A DNA stretch of 51,645 nt from Alphaproteobacteria bacterium (GTDB lineage: Bacteria; Pseudomonadota; Alphaproteobacteria; Rs-D84). Position numbers and translations under genes: made by a program. The stretch is from NCBI GenBank assembly GCA_017962125.1, contig JAGCVZ010000012.1:1-51645 (forward strand), in the 5' to 3' direction. Positions 1-7,794 of this stretch are shown here, piece after piece. Under the pieces are notes generated by a model. That model searched no databases. It was not told where the DNA came from and saw only the letters and a program-made list of their open reading frames with translations. The first letter of the stretch is position 1. Every line of letters starts with the position of its first letter.

Positions 1-323
1 AAAACGCGCGCGTTATCCACGATGGTGGCCGTCCGGCGGTCGCGTCCCAGGTTCTGGTTGGACTTACCCGCGCATCGCTGACCACACGTTCGTTCATATC
101 GAATGCATCGTTCCAACAAACGACCAAGGTTTTGGTGGATGCGGCAATCAACGGTTCGACCGATAAATTGGTCGGTATAAACGAAAACGTGATTGTCGGC
201 CGTTTAATTCCGATTGGAACGGGCGCATACGTCCGTCGCGTTCGCGAAATTGCGCGGGCCGAAGAAAAGGCCGAACGCATCGCACGCGAAGGTGGCGAAA
301 ACCAACAATTGCTGGATTTGTAA
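1..323 (+). CDS. rpoC: RNA polymerase beta' subunit, C-terminal end (partial)
   Basis: This is the last ~107 codons of the RNA polymerase beta' subunit; the 5' part lies outside the window. The frame beginning at base 3 reads without a stop and carries the characteristic C-terminal segments [31 protein letters not shown] and [14 protein letters not shown], which form the conserved end of beta' near the secondary channel. The protein ends in a short acidic/basic tail with stop codon at 321-323. The match to the family is close throughout, so identification is firm. A stem-loop follows directly. Confidence 0.97.
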   Translation, partial: NARVIHDGGRPAVASQVLVGLTRASLTTRSFISNASFQQTTKVLVDAAINGSTDKLVGINENVIVGRLIPIGTGAYVRRVREIARAEEKAERIAREGGENQQLLDL

Positions 324-332
324 AGTGTAAAA

Positions 333-376
333 GTGGTTAGTGAACCCTCTCACTAACCACTAACACTAACCACTAA
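333..376 (+). terminator. Stem-loop and 13-bp tandem duplication after rpoC
   Basis: GTGGTTAGTG (333-342) pairs perfectly with CACTAACCAC (351-360) across an 8-nt loop, 10 bases after the rpoC stop. There is no T-run, so it is not a classical intrinsic terminator. The right arm is part of a perfect 13-bp tandem duplication, CACTAACCACTAA at 351-363 and 364-376, which ends just before the next start codon. Similar wording (CTAACGACTAACACTTAGTG) occurs in the 119-bp repeat near 38.0 and 39.5 kb. Confidence 0.5.
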
Positions 377-378
377 CA

Positions 379-777
379 ATGACTTCCAAACCTGCAATCT
401 TTTGTGATATTGATGGCGTGGTGTCCAAGAAATGGGCAATCCCCGATTATGACCGCTTTGGTGAACCAAATCAAAATATGATACGGATTTTGGAATCACT
501 TGGGCGGGATTTTACAATCGTTTTTATTACCGGTCGTTGGGCAATGGGTCAGGCAAAGGTCGATGCGTTCATTGATGGATTGTTGCCGAATATTAAAAAA
601 ATCGTGTTCTGCAAGCCTCACGATTACCCCGGAACAACGGCGGAATATAAACTTGCCAAGATAAAGGAATTGGAGTCGGACGGGTATAAATTTTATATGG
701 GGCTTGATGACCACAGCGCGGTAATCGGCCTTATGCACAACCACGGCATGTTCGTAGCCAAGGTGATAAGTGATTAG
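379..777 (+). CDS. HAD-superfamily phosphatase-like protein
   Basis: A 132-residue protein with the HAD phosphohydrolase layout. Motif I is DIDGVV near residue 10 (nucleophile Asp and the +2 Asp), motif II is the Thr of FITGR near residue 50, a Lys lies in the KPHDYPG/YKLAKI stretch, and the acidic motif IV is GLDDHSAV near residue 113. There is essentially no cap domain, as in small polynucleotide-kinase-3'-phosphatase-like or 5'-nucleotidase-like HADs. The substrate cannot be told from sequence. The start sits 2 bases after the tandem duplication behind rpoC and no good Shine-Dalgarno is visible, so the start is the least certain part. Confidence 0.75.
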   Translation: MTSKPAIFCDIDGVVSKKWAIPDYDRFGEPNQNMIRILESLGRDFTIVFITGRWAMGQAKVDAFIDGLLPNIKKIVFCKPHDYPGTTAEYKLAKIKELESDGYKFYMGLDDHSAVIGLMHNHGMFVAKVISD

Positions 778-829
778 AAATATTTGGAGCAGAGAGTGTT
801 AAAGTTTAATAACACCCAAAGGATAAAAA

Positions 830-1447
830 ATGACACAAAAATACGGATACAATATCAAGCAGGAAATACAAAATTTAGTATTAAATTATCCGAAACGCGT
901 TATTCGTGTATCTACCGATTACAACACAATCACAATTGGTCGTTTACAAATTGAAAACTTGAATTGGGAATGGCAATATGAAATGTCAAATCAACTTTCA
1001 ACATATCTTATGTGGGATCCGTATGATTGTATGTCTCCGGCCCCGTTTAACAAATTTCGCGGTAATTTTGTCGTTACAAAATATGGGTTAAGTTATCGTG
1101 AAAAACCTTTAACTTTTGCATCTTATACACCATTGTGGAAACCGGGAACCCCAAAAGAACAACAGGCCAAGATAATGGCAGAGGAAATGACCAGAATGCA
1201 GAAAGAGGGTGCGAAAAAATGCGAAAACGGTATCGAAATTGTTTCGGAATCGCCATTATGGGATGTGGTTAATTCTTTGTCTATCAAGGCAAGAGACACA
1301 TTTATAAAGTTGCTTGGGCAAAAAGTTAAAGACCTAGAAGCGCGTGGTATTAAGTACGATGATGAAAAAGTTTTGGATGACGGTGTTCGGGTTACACCAG
1401 AAATAGCCGAACTTGTAAAAAAACTCGGTAATCAAATCACCCACTAG
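830..1447 (+). CDS. Hypothetical protein, 205 aa
   Basis: I do not recognise this protein. It is soluble-looking, with no signal peptide or membrane segment. The N-terminal half is rich in aromatic residues (for example NLNWEWQYEM and YLMWDPYDCM), which suggests a beta-rich fold. The C-terminal ~90 residues are charged and probably helical. AAAGGA lies 8 bases before the ATG and supports the start. A small inverted repeat (GTGTTA/TAACAC, about 796-815) lies between it and the HAD gene. It ends ~80 bp before rpmF, which has its own promoter, so it is probably a separate transcription unit. Confidence 0.6.
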   Translation: MTQKYGYNIKQEIQNLVLNYPKRVIRVSTDYNTITIGRLQIENLNWEWQYEMSNQLSTYLMWDPYDCMSPAPFNKFRGNFVVTKYGLSYREKPLTFASYTPLWKPGTPKEQQAKIMAEEMTRMQKEGAKKCENGIEIVSESPLWDVVNSLSIKARDTFIKLLGQKVKDLEARGIKYDDEKVLDDGVRVTPEIAELVKKLGNQITH

Positions 1448-1469
1448 CCACTGAATCATAATTTTTTTC

Positions 1470-1497
1470 TTGCAAATGGGTAAGAATTGAATAGAAT
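1470..1497 (+). promoter_or_regulatory. Putative sigma70 promoter for rpmF-plsX
   Basis: TTGCAA (1470-1475) and TAGAAT (1492-1497) are separated by 16 bp. The pair lies 29 bp before the rpmF start codon, after the end of the preceding gene. Confidence 0.5.
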
Positions 1498-1526
1498 TAA
1501 CAACTGTCAAATAAAAAGGATAGAAA

Positions 1527-1676
1527 ATGGCAACGCCAAGAAGTAAAACCAGCAAAGCGCGCAGCGCACAACGTCGTTCACATGATGCCTTGACGGCTAT
1601 GCCGTGCGGCGTGTGCAAAACATGTGGCGAAAAGAAACGCCCACATCACATCTGCCCTGCTTGTGGTGCAAAATAA
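1527..1676 (+). CDS. rpmF: 50S ribosomal protein L32
   Basis: A 49-codon gene, short enough to be missed by length filters. It opens MATPRSKTSKARSAQRRSHD, the standard basic L32 N-terminus, and contains two Cys pairs (CKTC near residues 30-33 and CPAC near 44-47) that form the zinc-binding version of L32. AAAAGGA lies 7 bases upstream of the ATG. plsX follows, as in many bacteria, giving an rpmF-plsX pair that links ribosome and lipid synthesis genes. Confidence 0.96.
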   Translation: MATPRSKTSKARSAQRRSHDALTAMPCGVCKTCGEKKRPHHICPACGAK

Positions 1677-1694
1677 TAGCAAAACAAAAATATG

Positions 1695-1731
1695 TGCAGA
1701 TTTGGCGCGTTTTGTACCTATCTGCATTTTT
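1695..1731 (+). terminator. Possible attenuator between rpmF and plsX
   Basis: TGCAGAT (1695-1701) pairs with ATCTGCA (1720-1726) and is followed directly by TTTTT. The loop is long (18 nt). It sits between the rpmF stop and the plsX start and could trim transcription into plsX, which has no obvious Shine-Dalgarno. Confidence 0.45.
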
Positions 1732-1739
1732 AATACGCT

Positions 1740-2801
1740 ATGACCGACGAAACAAAGAAAATTATTGCGATTGATGCGATGGGCGGCGACCGTGGGCCGG
1801 CCGCGGTGCTTGGTGGTATAAATCAGTTTTTATATCAGCATGGTGAGTCGCACACTTTTTTCCGTATTTTTGGTGATGAAAAGTTGTTGCGAAAAATGCT
1901 TGCAAAATATCCGCGTGTCGCACGCAATTCAACGGTGATTGATGCCCCTGATGTAATTCGTGGTACTGACAAAATTCGCGATGTAATCCGCCATGCGCAA
2001 AACTCTTCGATGTATATGGCGATAAAGGATGTGCGTGAAGGTAATGCTGCCGCGGTGGTCAGTTCTGGAAATACCGGCGTTTTGATGTCGCTTTCGAAAC
2101 TTGCGTTAAAGACTATTGATGGAATTTCTCGTCCGGCGATTACGACAATGTTGCCGTCGGGTGCGGGCGATTCTCGTGTTGTTGTCCTGGATTTAGGGGC
2201 AAATGTGCAATGTGATTCCGGAAACCTTTTTGACTTTGCGATTTTGGGCAGTGTTTATGCCGAAGTCATCGGTAAAATGTCGCGTCCGAAACTTGGGGTG
2301 CTTAATATCGGCGAAGAAGAAACCAAGGGTAACGAAACATTACAACACGTGAACAGATTACTCTTGGAACATCGTGCAGAATTGCCATTTGAATATCTTG
2401 GGTTTGTAGAGCCCACGGACATCAGTGCTGGCCGGGTTCAAGTTGTTGTTACCGATGGATTCACAGGCAACATAGTTCTTAAAACTGTCGAAGGCACTGC
2501 AAAGTTGATTAAACGTGTTATCTCTGAAAATATGAAAAAATCATGGCTTGCTATAATCGGTGCGTTTTTCCTTGTGCACGTGTTCAAGCGGTTAAAGCAT
2601 AAAATTGATCCGCGTTCTTATGCGGGCGCAACATTTCTGGGGTTAAAGGGTTTTGTTGTTAAAACACATGGAAATTCTGATGCGTTGGCGTTTGCAAACG
2701 CAATACAATACGCGTCTGAATTCGCCAAGAAAGATTTGAACGATATCATCGGTGGTCGTGTTGCAAACCTTGCACATATCCGTTCAGAATTATCGGAATA
2801 A
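1740..2801 (+). CDS. plsX: Phosphate acyltransferase PlsX
   Basis: PlsX makes acyl-phosphate from acyl-ACP for the PlsX/PlsY route of phosphatidic acid synthesis, as a peripheral membrane enzyme. The 353-residue length is normal. The signature start IAIDAMGGDRGP (residues 9-20) is present, as are VSSGNTGVLMSLSKLALK (~residue 109), VLDLGANVQCD (~155) and the conserved DGFTGNIVLKTVEG region (~240). The C-terminal HGNSDALAFANAI also matches the family. No Shine-Dalgarno is visible before the ATG. In related bacteria plsX is followed directly by fabH and ihfA; here those genes lie 11 kb away on the opposite strand. Confidence 0.96.
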   Translation: MTDETKKIIAIDAMGGDRGPAAVLGGINQFLYQHGESHTFFRIFGDEKLLRKMLAKYPRVARNSTVIDAPDVIRGTDKIRDVIRHAQNSSMYMAIKDVREGNAAAVVSSGNTGVLMSLSKLALKTIDGISRPAITTMLPSGAGDSRVVVLDLGANVQCDSGNLFDFAILGSVYAEVIGKMSRPKLGVLNIGEEETKGNETLQHVNRLLLEHRAELPFEYLGFVEPTDISAGRVQVVVTDGFTGNIVLKTVEGTAKLIKRVISENMKKSWLAIIGAFFLVHVFKRLKHKIDPRSYAGATFLGLKGFVVKTHGNSDALAFANAIQYASEFAKKDLNDIIGGRVANLAHIRSELSE

Positions 2802-2850
2802 GTTTTCTTTTTATCAAAATTTATGATAAAATGCATACAGTGGTTTTTGT

Positions 2851-4089
2851 ATGTCCAGAATTACAAAAGTTTTTTTAATTGTCGGTGTTTCATCGGTAAG
2901 CGCGGGTTTTGGACACGCGGTGTCGATGAGTCCGCTAATCCAAGACTTGTTGTTTGAAAAGCAACAAAAAATTGAAACTTTGGAAAAATGTGAAGGGAAA
3001 AAGCAGGGCTGGATGATTGCGGGTATATCGACAATTGGGCTTACCGCGATTGGTGTCGCAGGAAACGTCGTTCTTGCAAACAAAAACAAAGATATTGATG
3101 TAGCGTTGGACACCGAAAAAACAAAACTTGCAACCGCAAAGCAAGAATTGAATGATATAAAAAGTCAAATAGTTGCAGAAAAACAACGCCGGGAACAATT
3201 AGAACAAGAAAAACAAAAATGTAATAATACCGAGGGAAAATACTGGAACAGCACAGAAGAAAAATGTATTGATGCATCTTTGGTAAAAGTTTCTGCCGAA
3301 GGTCATGGGACCCAAAAGCCAACGGTTACAGGTTCAATCGCCGAAAAACCGTATGTTCCTGGGACACATGATGTCCCTATAGCGGATACGGGTCGGACAG
3401 AACCCAAGGTTGATGCCACCAAGTGGACCAAGGAAACATATCAACAATGTTTGGCAAATTTTTATAATGAATATGCAATGACTGTGTCATCAAATTTAAA
3501 AGCAAAAGCAGGTGTCAGATGGTATTGGTCAAAATCGCATAATGGAAAATGGTGCGAAGGATACCAATACGGTAAATATTTATATGATTACAAGAAAAAT
3601 CCAAATCCATGCACAAAATCAAAATTTACTTCTTTGGCAAATGGCGAATGGGCAGTAACTTTGCAAAATGGTAAAAATGCGCAAGGAACCGCAATGTGCA
3701 GTACCACAAAGGGCAATGTAAGTGATGAATTGCGAGATAACATTGATACCAGTGGTAATGGTATGAATTGTTGGTGTAAATTGACACAAACAGATTTATC
3801 AGAATGTTTAGTAACACAAAAATTTTCATGGATATATATGGGCGAAGAATCTTACAGACTGGTTAATTCTGATGATTTGGAACATAAGGGTGCGAACAGT
3901 GATTCTATGCCGGATGATTACTATCAATTAGGGCAAAATGATTGTTTGTGGCGATGTGCAACAGAGTGCGGCCAGCAAATGTTTGATTATGGCGGCAGGG
4001 ATAGAATGAGAACAATGCATGGCGTTCCATGGATAAAGCTGTACGACGTAGACCGACAGGCATTGATTGATAGAATGCACAATCAATAA
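2851..4089 (+). CDS. Exported protein with glycine-rich membrane segment and coiled coil
   Basis: A 412-residue protein of unknown function. The order is: signal peptide (1-23), a charged heptad stretch ending KIETLEKCEG (~41-50), a glycine-rich hydrophobic segment GISTIGLTAIGVAGNVVLAN (~58-77), a coiled coil (~80-128), a linker, and a cysteine-containing C-terminal domain (residues ~195-412). The membrane segment and flanks are closely matched by the protein at 37982-38797 and more loosely by 38808-39167, so this is a paralogous envelope family. A -10-like TATGAT lies about 23 bp upstream but no Shine-Dalgarno is seen, so the start is tentative. It is convergent with the next gene. Confidence 0.7.
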   Translation: MSRITKVFLIVGVSSVSAGFGHAVSMSPLIQDLLFEKQQKIETLEKCEGKKQGWMIAGISTIGLTAIGVAGNVVLANKNKDIDVALDTEKTKLATAKQELNDIKSQIVAEKQRREQLEQEKQKCNNTEGKYWNSTEEKCIDASLVKVSAEGHGTQKPTVTGSIAEKPYVPGTHDVPIADTGRTEPKVDATKWTKETYQQCLANFYNEYAMTVSSNLKAKAGVRWYWSKSHNGKWCEGYQYGKYLYDYKKNPNPCTKSKFTSLANGEWAVTLQNGKNAQGTAMCSTTKGNVSDELRDNIDTSGNGMNCWCKLTQTDLSECLVTQKFSWIYMGEESYRLVNSDDLEHKGANSDSMPDDYYQLGQNDCLWRCATECGQQMFDYGGRDRMRTMHGVPWIKLYDVDRQALIDRMHNQ

Positions 4090-4110
4090 AGGTTGTTAAA
4101 AAATAATAAT

Positions 4111-5103
4111 TCAATTTTGTGCCGGTTGGTTTTCAGGAAGGTAAATATTCCCGTATGGAACGTATGGTGTTTGGACAGAGCCTTCTTCCATTTGGTAATT
4201 TGTTAAAATTAACTTTGAGGGTGATTGGCTAGTAGCAAAATATACAACGTATGTTGCGTTGTTACGAGCGTTAAATGTGCATTTTTTTCTTACTGTGGTA
4301 TTGACGTTAGATGCTGAATTATTGTTCCACATTTGTCGGCATTGACTTACATTATCTGCGGAAATAACGGTTCCATCTGGAAGTATTTCTGTTAAATAAT
4401 AGTAATACCTGCCCGTGGAGGTTAATGTTGCGGATAATGTATATGTTTTTCCATTCTCGGTGGGGAGAACTTTCGCGCGTGGTGTTGTGACACCGTTTAT
4501 AGTAACCGTTCCGTATGTTGAATTATCCATAAATGATGGATCAAGCAGGTTTTTGCTGTGGTTTTCTGTTTCGTTATGTATCTCCCAAAGCCAACAATTA
4601 CCTGTCGCCGGGTCATATGCATCGGGACGGTCGGCGCAAACGAATTCATTATCAAGCCCGTTCTGTAACGCCGCATTAAATGTCCCCGCATCAACCAAAC
4701 TGTTGCTCTGATTATTGTATGTGCCGGTTTCTTGATAAATACCTTTTTCACCCAATTCACCCAGCGCAGATGTGTATGTTGCAACATAATCCGCATGTTT
4801 GTTTGCACCAAGTGTATCTTGTTTTGGGTCAAGGCCATCATTCACCGCACCAACTGTTGGCAATGCGGTGTCGTTTGTATTATTACCCAAATCTGATTTT
4901 ACTTCACGTGGTGTGATTTCCCCGGCGGTATTGGTAAAAGTTGCAACTTTTGTCCCTGATTGTGCCTCAATTTTATCTTGGCGTGAGGAAAGTTCATCGT
5001 TTACATAGGTTAGTGATGTTGCTGTTTGTCGATCGGCAATATCATCGGCGAATGCGAAACCGACAAATGCCGCAAATAATCCAAATACCATGAACTTTCT
5101 CAT
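4111..5103 (-). CDS. Exported repeat-containing protein, possibly fibre- or adhesin-like
   Basis: A 330-residue protein with a clear signal peptide, MRKFMVFGLFAAFVGFAFA, then D-D. The N-terminal half contains loose repeats built on RQDKIEAQSGTKVATFTNTA and PKQDTLGANKHADYVATYTS, reminiscent of tail-fibre or surface repeat regions. The C-terminal ~150 residues look like a beta-sandwich carbohydrate-binding-type domain (GKTYTLSATLTSTGRYYYY, then NQMEEG-like wording near the end), but I cannot assign a family. The start at 5103 is favoured because GGGGGAGG precedes it; a longer in-frame extension would cover a conserved structured leader. The 5' region is shared in structure with the gene at 38808-39167. 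Confidence 0.72.
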   Translation of the reverse strand: MRKFMVFGLFAAFVGFAFADDIADRQTATSLTYVNDELSSRQDKIEAQSGTKVATFTNTAGEITPREVKSDLGNNTNDTALPTVGAVNDGLDPKQDTLGANKHADYVATYTSALGELGEKGIYQETGTYNNQSNSLVDAGTFNAALQNGLDNEFVCADRPDAYDPATGNCWLWEIHNETENHSKNLLDPSFMDNSTYGTVTINGVTTPRAKVLPTENGKTYTLSATLTSTGRYYYYLTEILPDGTVISADNVSQCRQMWNNNSASNVNTTVRKKCTFNARNNATYVVYFATSQSPSKLILTNYQMEEGSVQTPYVPYGNIYLPENQPAQN

Positions 5104-5132
5104 GTTCCTCCCCCTTTTTTTTCTGTAAAACA

Positions 5133-5360
5133 AAAACGCCGCGTTGGAAACCAAGCGGTCGGGGTGTTGACAAATCATATAAGACGATGACCCCCGTGGT
5201 CTTTTGGCAAAGCATTATAACCACAGGCACCCCGACAATCGGGGTATCAAGATTACGGCACAGAATATCGGAAGTTCTTTGGATTACGACATAATGTGCC
5301 GGTCTTATATGGGCCTGTCAAAGCCCCGAACCAGATTCCCATCTGATTCAAATTTATCCT
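5133..5360 (-). ncRNA. Conserved structured 5' leader, copy A
   Basis: The ~210 nt before the gene at 4111-5103 align with the leader of the gene at 38808-39167. Shared blocks, in sense order, are CTGGTTCGGGG, ATTATGTCGYAATC, TTCCGATATTYTGTGCC, CCGATTGTYGG-like wording, GCCAAAAG and GCTTGGTT. Copy A has the hairpin CCCCGA-TTG-TCGGGG where copy B has TTCCGA/TCGGAA, and CGGCAC/GTGCCG where B has GGCGC/GTGCC. Paired changes in two stems point to a selected RNA structure. No riboswitch class is recognised. A cis-regulator or an embedded small RNA both fit. Confidence 0.6.
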
Positions 5361-5411
5361 AACAAAAGAAAATCTCTTGGCGCAAGAAAAAAATTTATTA
5401 TTTCATAAAAC

Positions 5412-5434
5412 ATCGTCGGCGGTTACCCGCCGAC
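5412..5434 (-). terminator. GC-rich hairpin downstream of the 111-aa gene
   Basis: CGTCGGCGG and CCGCCGACG form a strong stem around a short loop, 44 bp after the stop of the gene at 5478-5813. No continuous T-run follows on the minus strand. A second small palindrome (TTCCGG-TTTCCGGAA type) lies at about 5449-5463. Together they probably end that transcript and separate it from leader A. Confidence 0.45.
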
Positions 5435-5477
5435 GTGCTCTCCTTCCTTCCGGAAACCGGAAACTTTGCAACGTTAA

Positions 5478-5813
5478 CTATGCCGCCATGGCAACAGTTC
5501 CGTTTGATTTTTGTTCGTCCGCATCCATGATACGTTTGGCTTCTGAAAAGACCATTTCTTTGACACGCAATGCTAAATCTTTGGTTTCAAGGGATTCAGC
5601 GGCAATATCAAAATTATCTGTCCGAATTTGTAGAGACACATACGCACCGACCAAAGATGTTCTTGGCAAGTCTTCAATAGAACGCGGTGAATTATTATGA
5701 CCGATTTGTAATTCATCGCTAAGCGATACAATTTGTCTATCGGCGTTTACCCACACGGTTGTGCTAAGTACTTTATGTAGCGCAATCATGATTTCTTTGA
5801 TGTTTTTTTGCAT
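5478..5813 (-). CDS. Hypothetical protein, 111 aa
   Basis: I do not recognise this small soluble protein. It has no signal peptide or membrane segment. Predicted helices bracket a middle portion that looks beta-rich (SLVGAYVSLQIRTDNFDI), and the C-terminal half is helical and charged (LETKDLALRVKEMVFSEAKR). AGGAGGG lies 6-7 bases before the ATG, a strong ribosome binding site, and a good sigma70 promoter sits ~180 bp upstream. It appears to be monocistronic. Confidence 0.6.
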   Translation of the reverse strand: MQKNIKEIMIALHKVLSTTVWVNADRQIVSLSDELQIGHNNSPRSIEDLPRTSLVGAYVSLQIRTDNFDIAAESLETKDLALRVKEMVFSEAKRIMDADEQKSNGTVAMAA

Positions 5814-5987
5814 TTGTGTCCCTCCTTTTTGGGTGTTGCGTTTAAAAAAATAACCCGAATTTGTATTTACATAGTGTATTTACATTTTTTCGAATTAAAT
5901 TTCAAATATTTTTTTGTTTTGCCGAAAAAACCGCGTTTCTTGCACTTTTTCGACCGTTTTTCCTCTGGTCCCAATGTCTATACAACG

Positions 5988-6017
5988 ATGATAGAACAAA
6001 AACGAATCGCCGGTCAA
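5988..6017 (-). promoter_or_regulatory. Putative sigma70 promoter for the 111-aa gene
   Basis: On the minus strand TTGACC (6012-6017) and TATCAT (5988-5993) are 18 bp apart. The ~175-nt AT-rich stretch between it and the start codon shows no further feature that I can support. Confidence 0.5.
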
Positions 6018-6060
6018 GTGAAAAAATAAAAAAAATTATAAAATTTTTAATCGATTGTTA

Positions 6061-7641
6061 TCAGACAAATTTTTCTGGAATAATTTTTGCAATAGTTTTA
6101 AATATGCGTCGAAAAATTGTTGTGTTTGGGTCGTGATGGTATACACGTGGCGCATCATCAGATGATCTTAGTCCGGTCCAAGTCGTTTTTTTATTACTAA
6201 CGGTTACGTGCCACGATGTTTTAGTGTCGTCGATAATCATATTGCGTAATTTTTGTGCAAATTTTTGACTTTCGAAAACCGCGACGTTTTCGGTGTTATA
6301 GTATGCACTACGTGGATCAAGGTTAAAACTGCCTATCCATGAAATTTTATCATCAAATACAATCGTTTTACTGTGCATGACAGAAAAACTAGATTGTTTT
6401 CGCATGCGGTCATGCAACTTTCCACGACGGTTTTCAGCCGAAGACATAAATTCATAAACATCAATTCCGTCACAAATAAGTTTTTTTCTATATTTTTCCC
6501 ATTTGGCAAAAACAGTAGGAGCATTTGTTGATGCAAGTGAATTTGTGATTATTGTTACGTGAACACCGGATTTTTTACCATTTTGCATCATCTGCATTCC
6601 ACCGCGTCCTGGAACAAAATACGCCGCAGAAACATACGCAGATTTTTTTGTTGCGCGCCAAAGTTTGTTTAATGTGAGCATAATTTTCCCGTGGTATTTT
6701 TCTTTTCTTGTCATTGGCATTTGAACCTTATTGGGGGTGTCGGCCAAGAATGTTCCTTGGCCCCAACAAAAGTCAAAATTTTTACGTTCGTATTCGCGAA
6801 CCACAAGTGAAATAATAGTGTTATAGCGTTTTAGATTTTTTTCTCCGATTTGTTCTTGGTGTATAAATTGGCGATTAAGTTTTTGCATTGCGCGTGTGGA
6901 ACAGGCTTTTGGAATAACGGATGCCGGCACTGACAATTCATAATTCCAGTATTCGTTAAAACTTTTTGTTGCATCGTGGGTTATCTGCCCGATGAATAAA
7001 ACATCTGTATCAGAAAAATTTGCGGCGGTTTCTGGCATGAAATAATTACTGCCTATGTTTCTACCGCCAGTAATCAGTGCGATGTTATCGACAATAAAAA
7101 GTTTATTATGCATACGCGAATTTAATCGATTAAAATCCAATAACATTTGTGGATAATATAACAAACGTGACCGATGTTTAACAGCATTGAAAATTTTGAC
7201 TTCGATGTTTGGGTGCTGGTTTAGTACGATAACATCAGCGATATCGGAATTTGTTCCGTAATCGTCAATAAGAATTCGTACTTTGACACCGCGGTCGGCG
7301 GCATTTTTAAGTTCACTTATCAAAACATGTGCAGAAAAATCATTGCTATAAATATAAGTCTGTAAATCGATAGTTTTTGTTGCCATGCGGGCAAACGCGG
7401 CACGAATGATAAATGCGGACAATCCATCGTCTATCAGTGCTGCACCACTTGTGTTTGTTTTGGTATTTAATTCTTTGGCGTGTGTTTTTGCGATAGGTGT
7501 TTCAAAAGGGTTATATTCAAAATCTTTTTCTGTGATTTTAGGTTGGTAACCACTAAGTCTTGCATCTTTCATGCTTGTTGGAATTGCGCACCCTAAAAGA
7601 GACGAAAGCACTTGTGGCAAAAAACTTTTTTTCTTTGTCAT
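6061..7641 (-). CDS. Phospholipase D-like cardiolipin synthase family lipoprotein (ClsC-like)
   Basis: A 526-residue enzyme with both PLD catalytic HKD motifs: HNKLFIVD near residue 180 (followed by GGRNIGSNYF) and HSKTIVFD near residue 424 (followed by IGSFNLDPRSAYYNTE). The spacing and the DPRSAYYNTE wording resemble the YmdC/ClsC group, which condenses phosphatidylethanolamine with phosphatidylglycerol. The N-terminus contains SLLGC, a plausible lipobox at about residue 17, suggesting a lipoprotein anchored in the envelope. A -10 box ends only 6 bases before the ATG, so the mRNA is probably leaderless. It could also be a general PLD-family nuclease or phospholipase, but the motif pattern favours phospholipid synthesis. 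Confidence 0.85.
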   Translation of the reverse strand: MTKKKSFLPQVLSSLLGCAIPTSMKDARLSGYQPKITEKDFEYNPFETPIAKTHAKELNTKTNTSGAALIDDGLSAFIIRAAFARMATKTIDLQTYIYSNDFSAHVLISELKNAADRGVKVRILIDDYGTNSDIADVIVLNQHPNIEVKIFNAVKHRSRLLYYPQMLLDFNRLNSRMHNKLFIVDNIALITGGRNIGSNYFMPETAANFSDTDVLFIGQITHDATKSFNEYWNYELSVPASVIPKACSTRAMQKLNRQFIHQEQIGEKNLKRYNTIISLVVREYERKNFDFCWGQGTFLADTPNKVQMPMTRKEKYHGKIMLTLNKLWRATKKSAYVSAAYFVPGRGGMQMMQNGKKSGVHVTIITNSLASTNAPTVFAKWEKYRKKLICDGIDVYEFMSSAENRRGKLHDRMRKQSSFSVMHSKTIVFDDKISWIGSFNLDPRSAYYNTENVAVFESQKFAQKLRNMIIDDTKTSWHVTVSNKKTTWTGLRSSDDAPRVYHHDPNTTIFRRIFKTIAKIIPEKFV

Positions 7642-7647
7642 GTTTTG

Positions 7648-7676
7648 ATTATATCAATTTGCATTTTTATCCGCAA
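7648..7676 (-). promoter_or_regulatory. Promoter giving a leaderless PLD transcript
   Basis: TTGCGG (7671-7676) and a perfect TATAAT (7648-7653) are 17 bp apart on the minus strand. Only 6 bases separate TATAAT from the ATG, so transcription should start at or next to the start codon. No Shine-Dalgarno is present, which agrees. Confidence 0.6.
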
Positions 7677-7794
7677 GTTAAAACCCTACAAGAAATGATT
7701 CATAAAATAATTTTTATACAAAGTATTTATTTTTTTTCTTGCGTTAAAATTCGATAAAATGATAAAATTGCCATAAAGGAAGGAAAGATTTACC

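Noticed and set aside
5133..5360. Identification of the structured leader as tmRNA or a tRNA
   Set aside because: CTGGTTCGGGG looks T-arm-like, but no acceptor stem, anticodon arm or tag peptide can be drawn, and two copies precede exported-protein genes.
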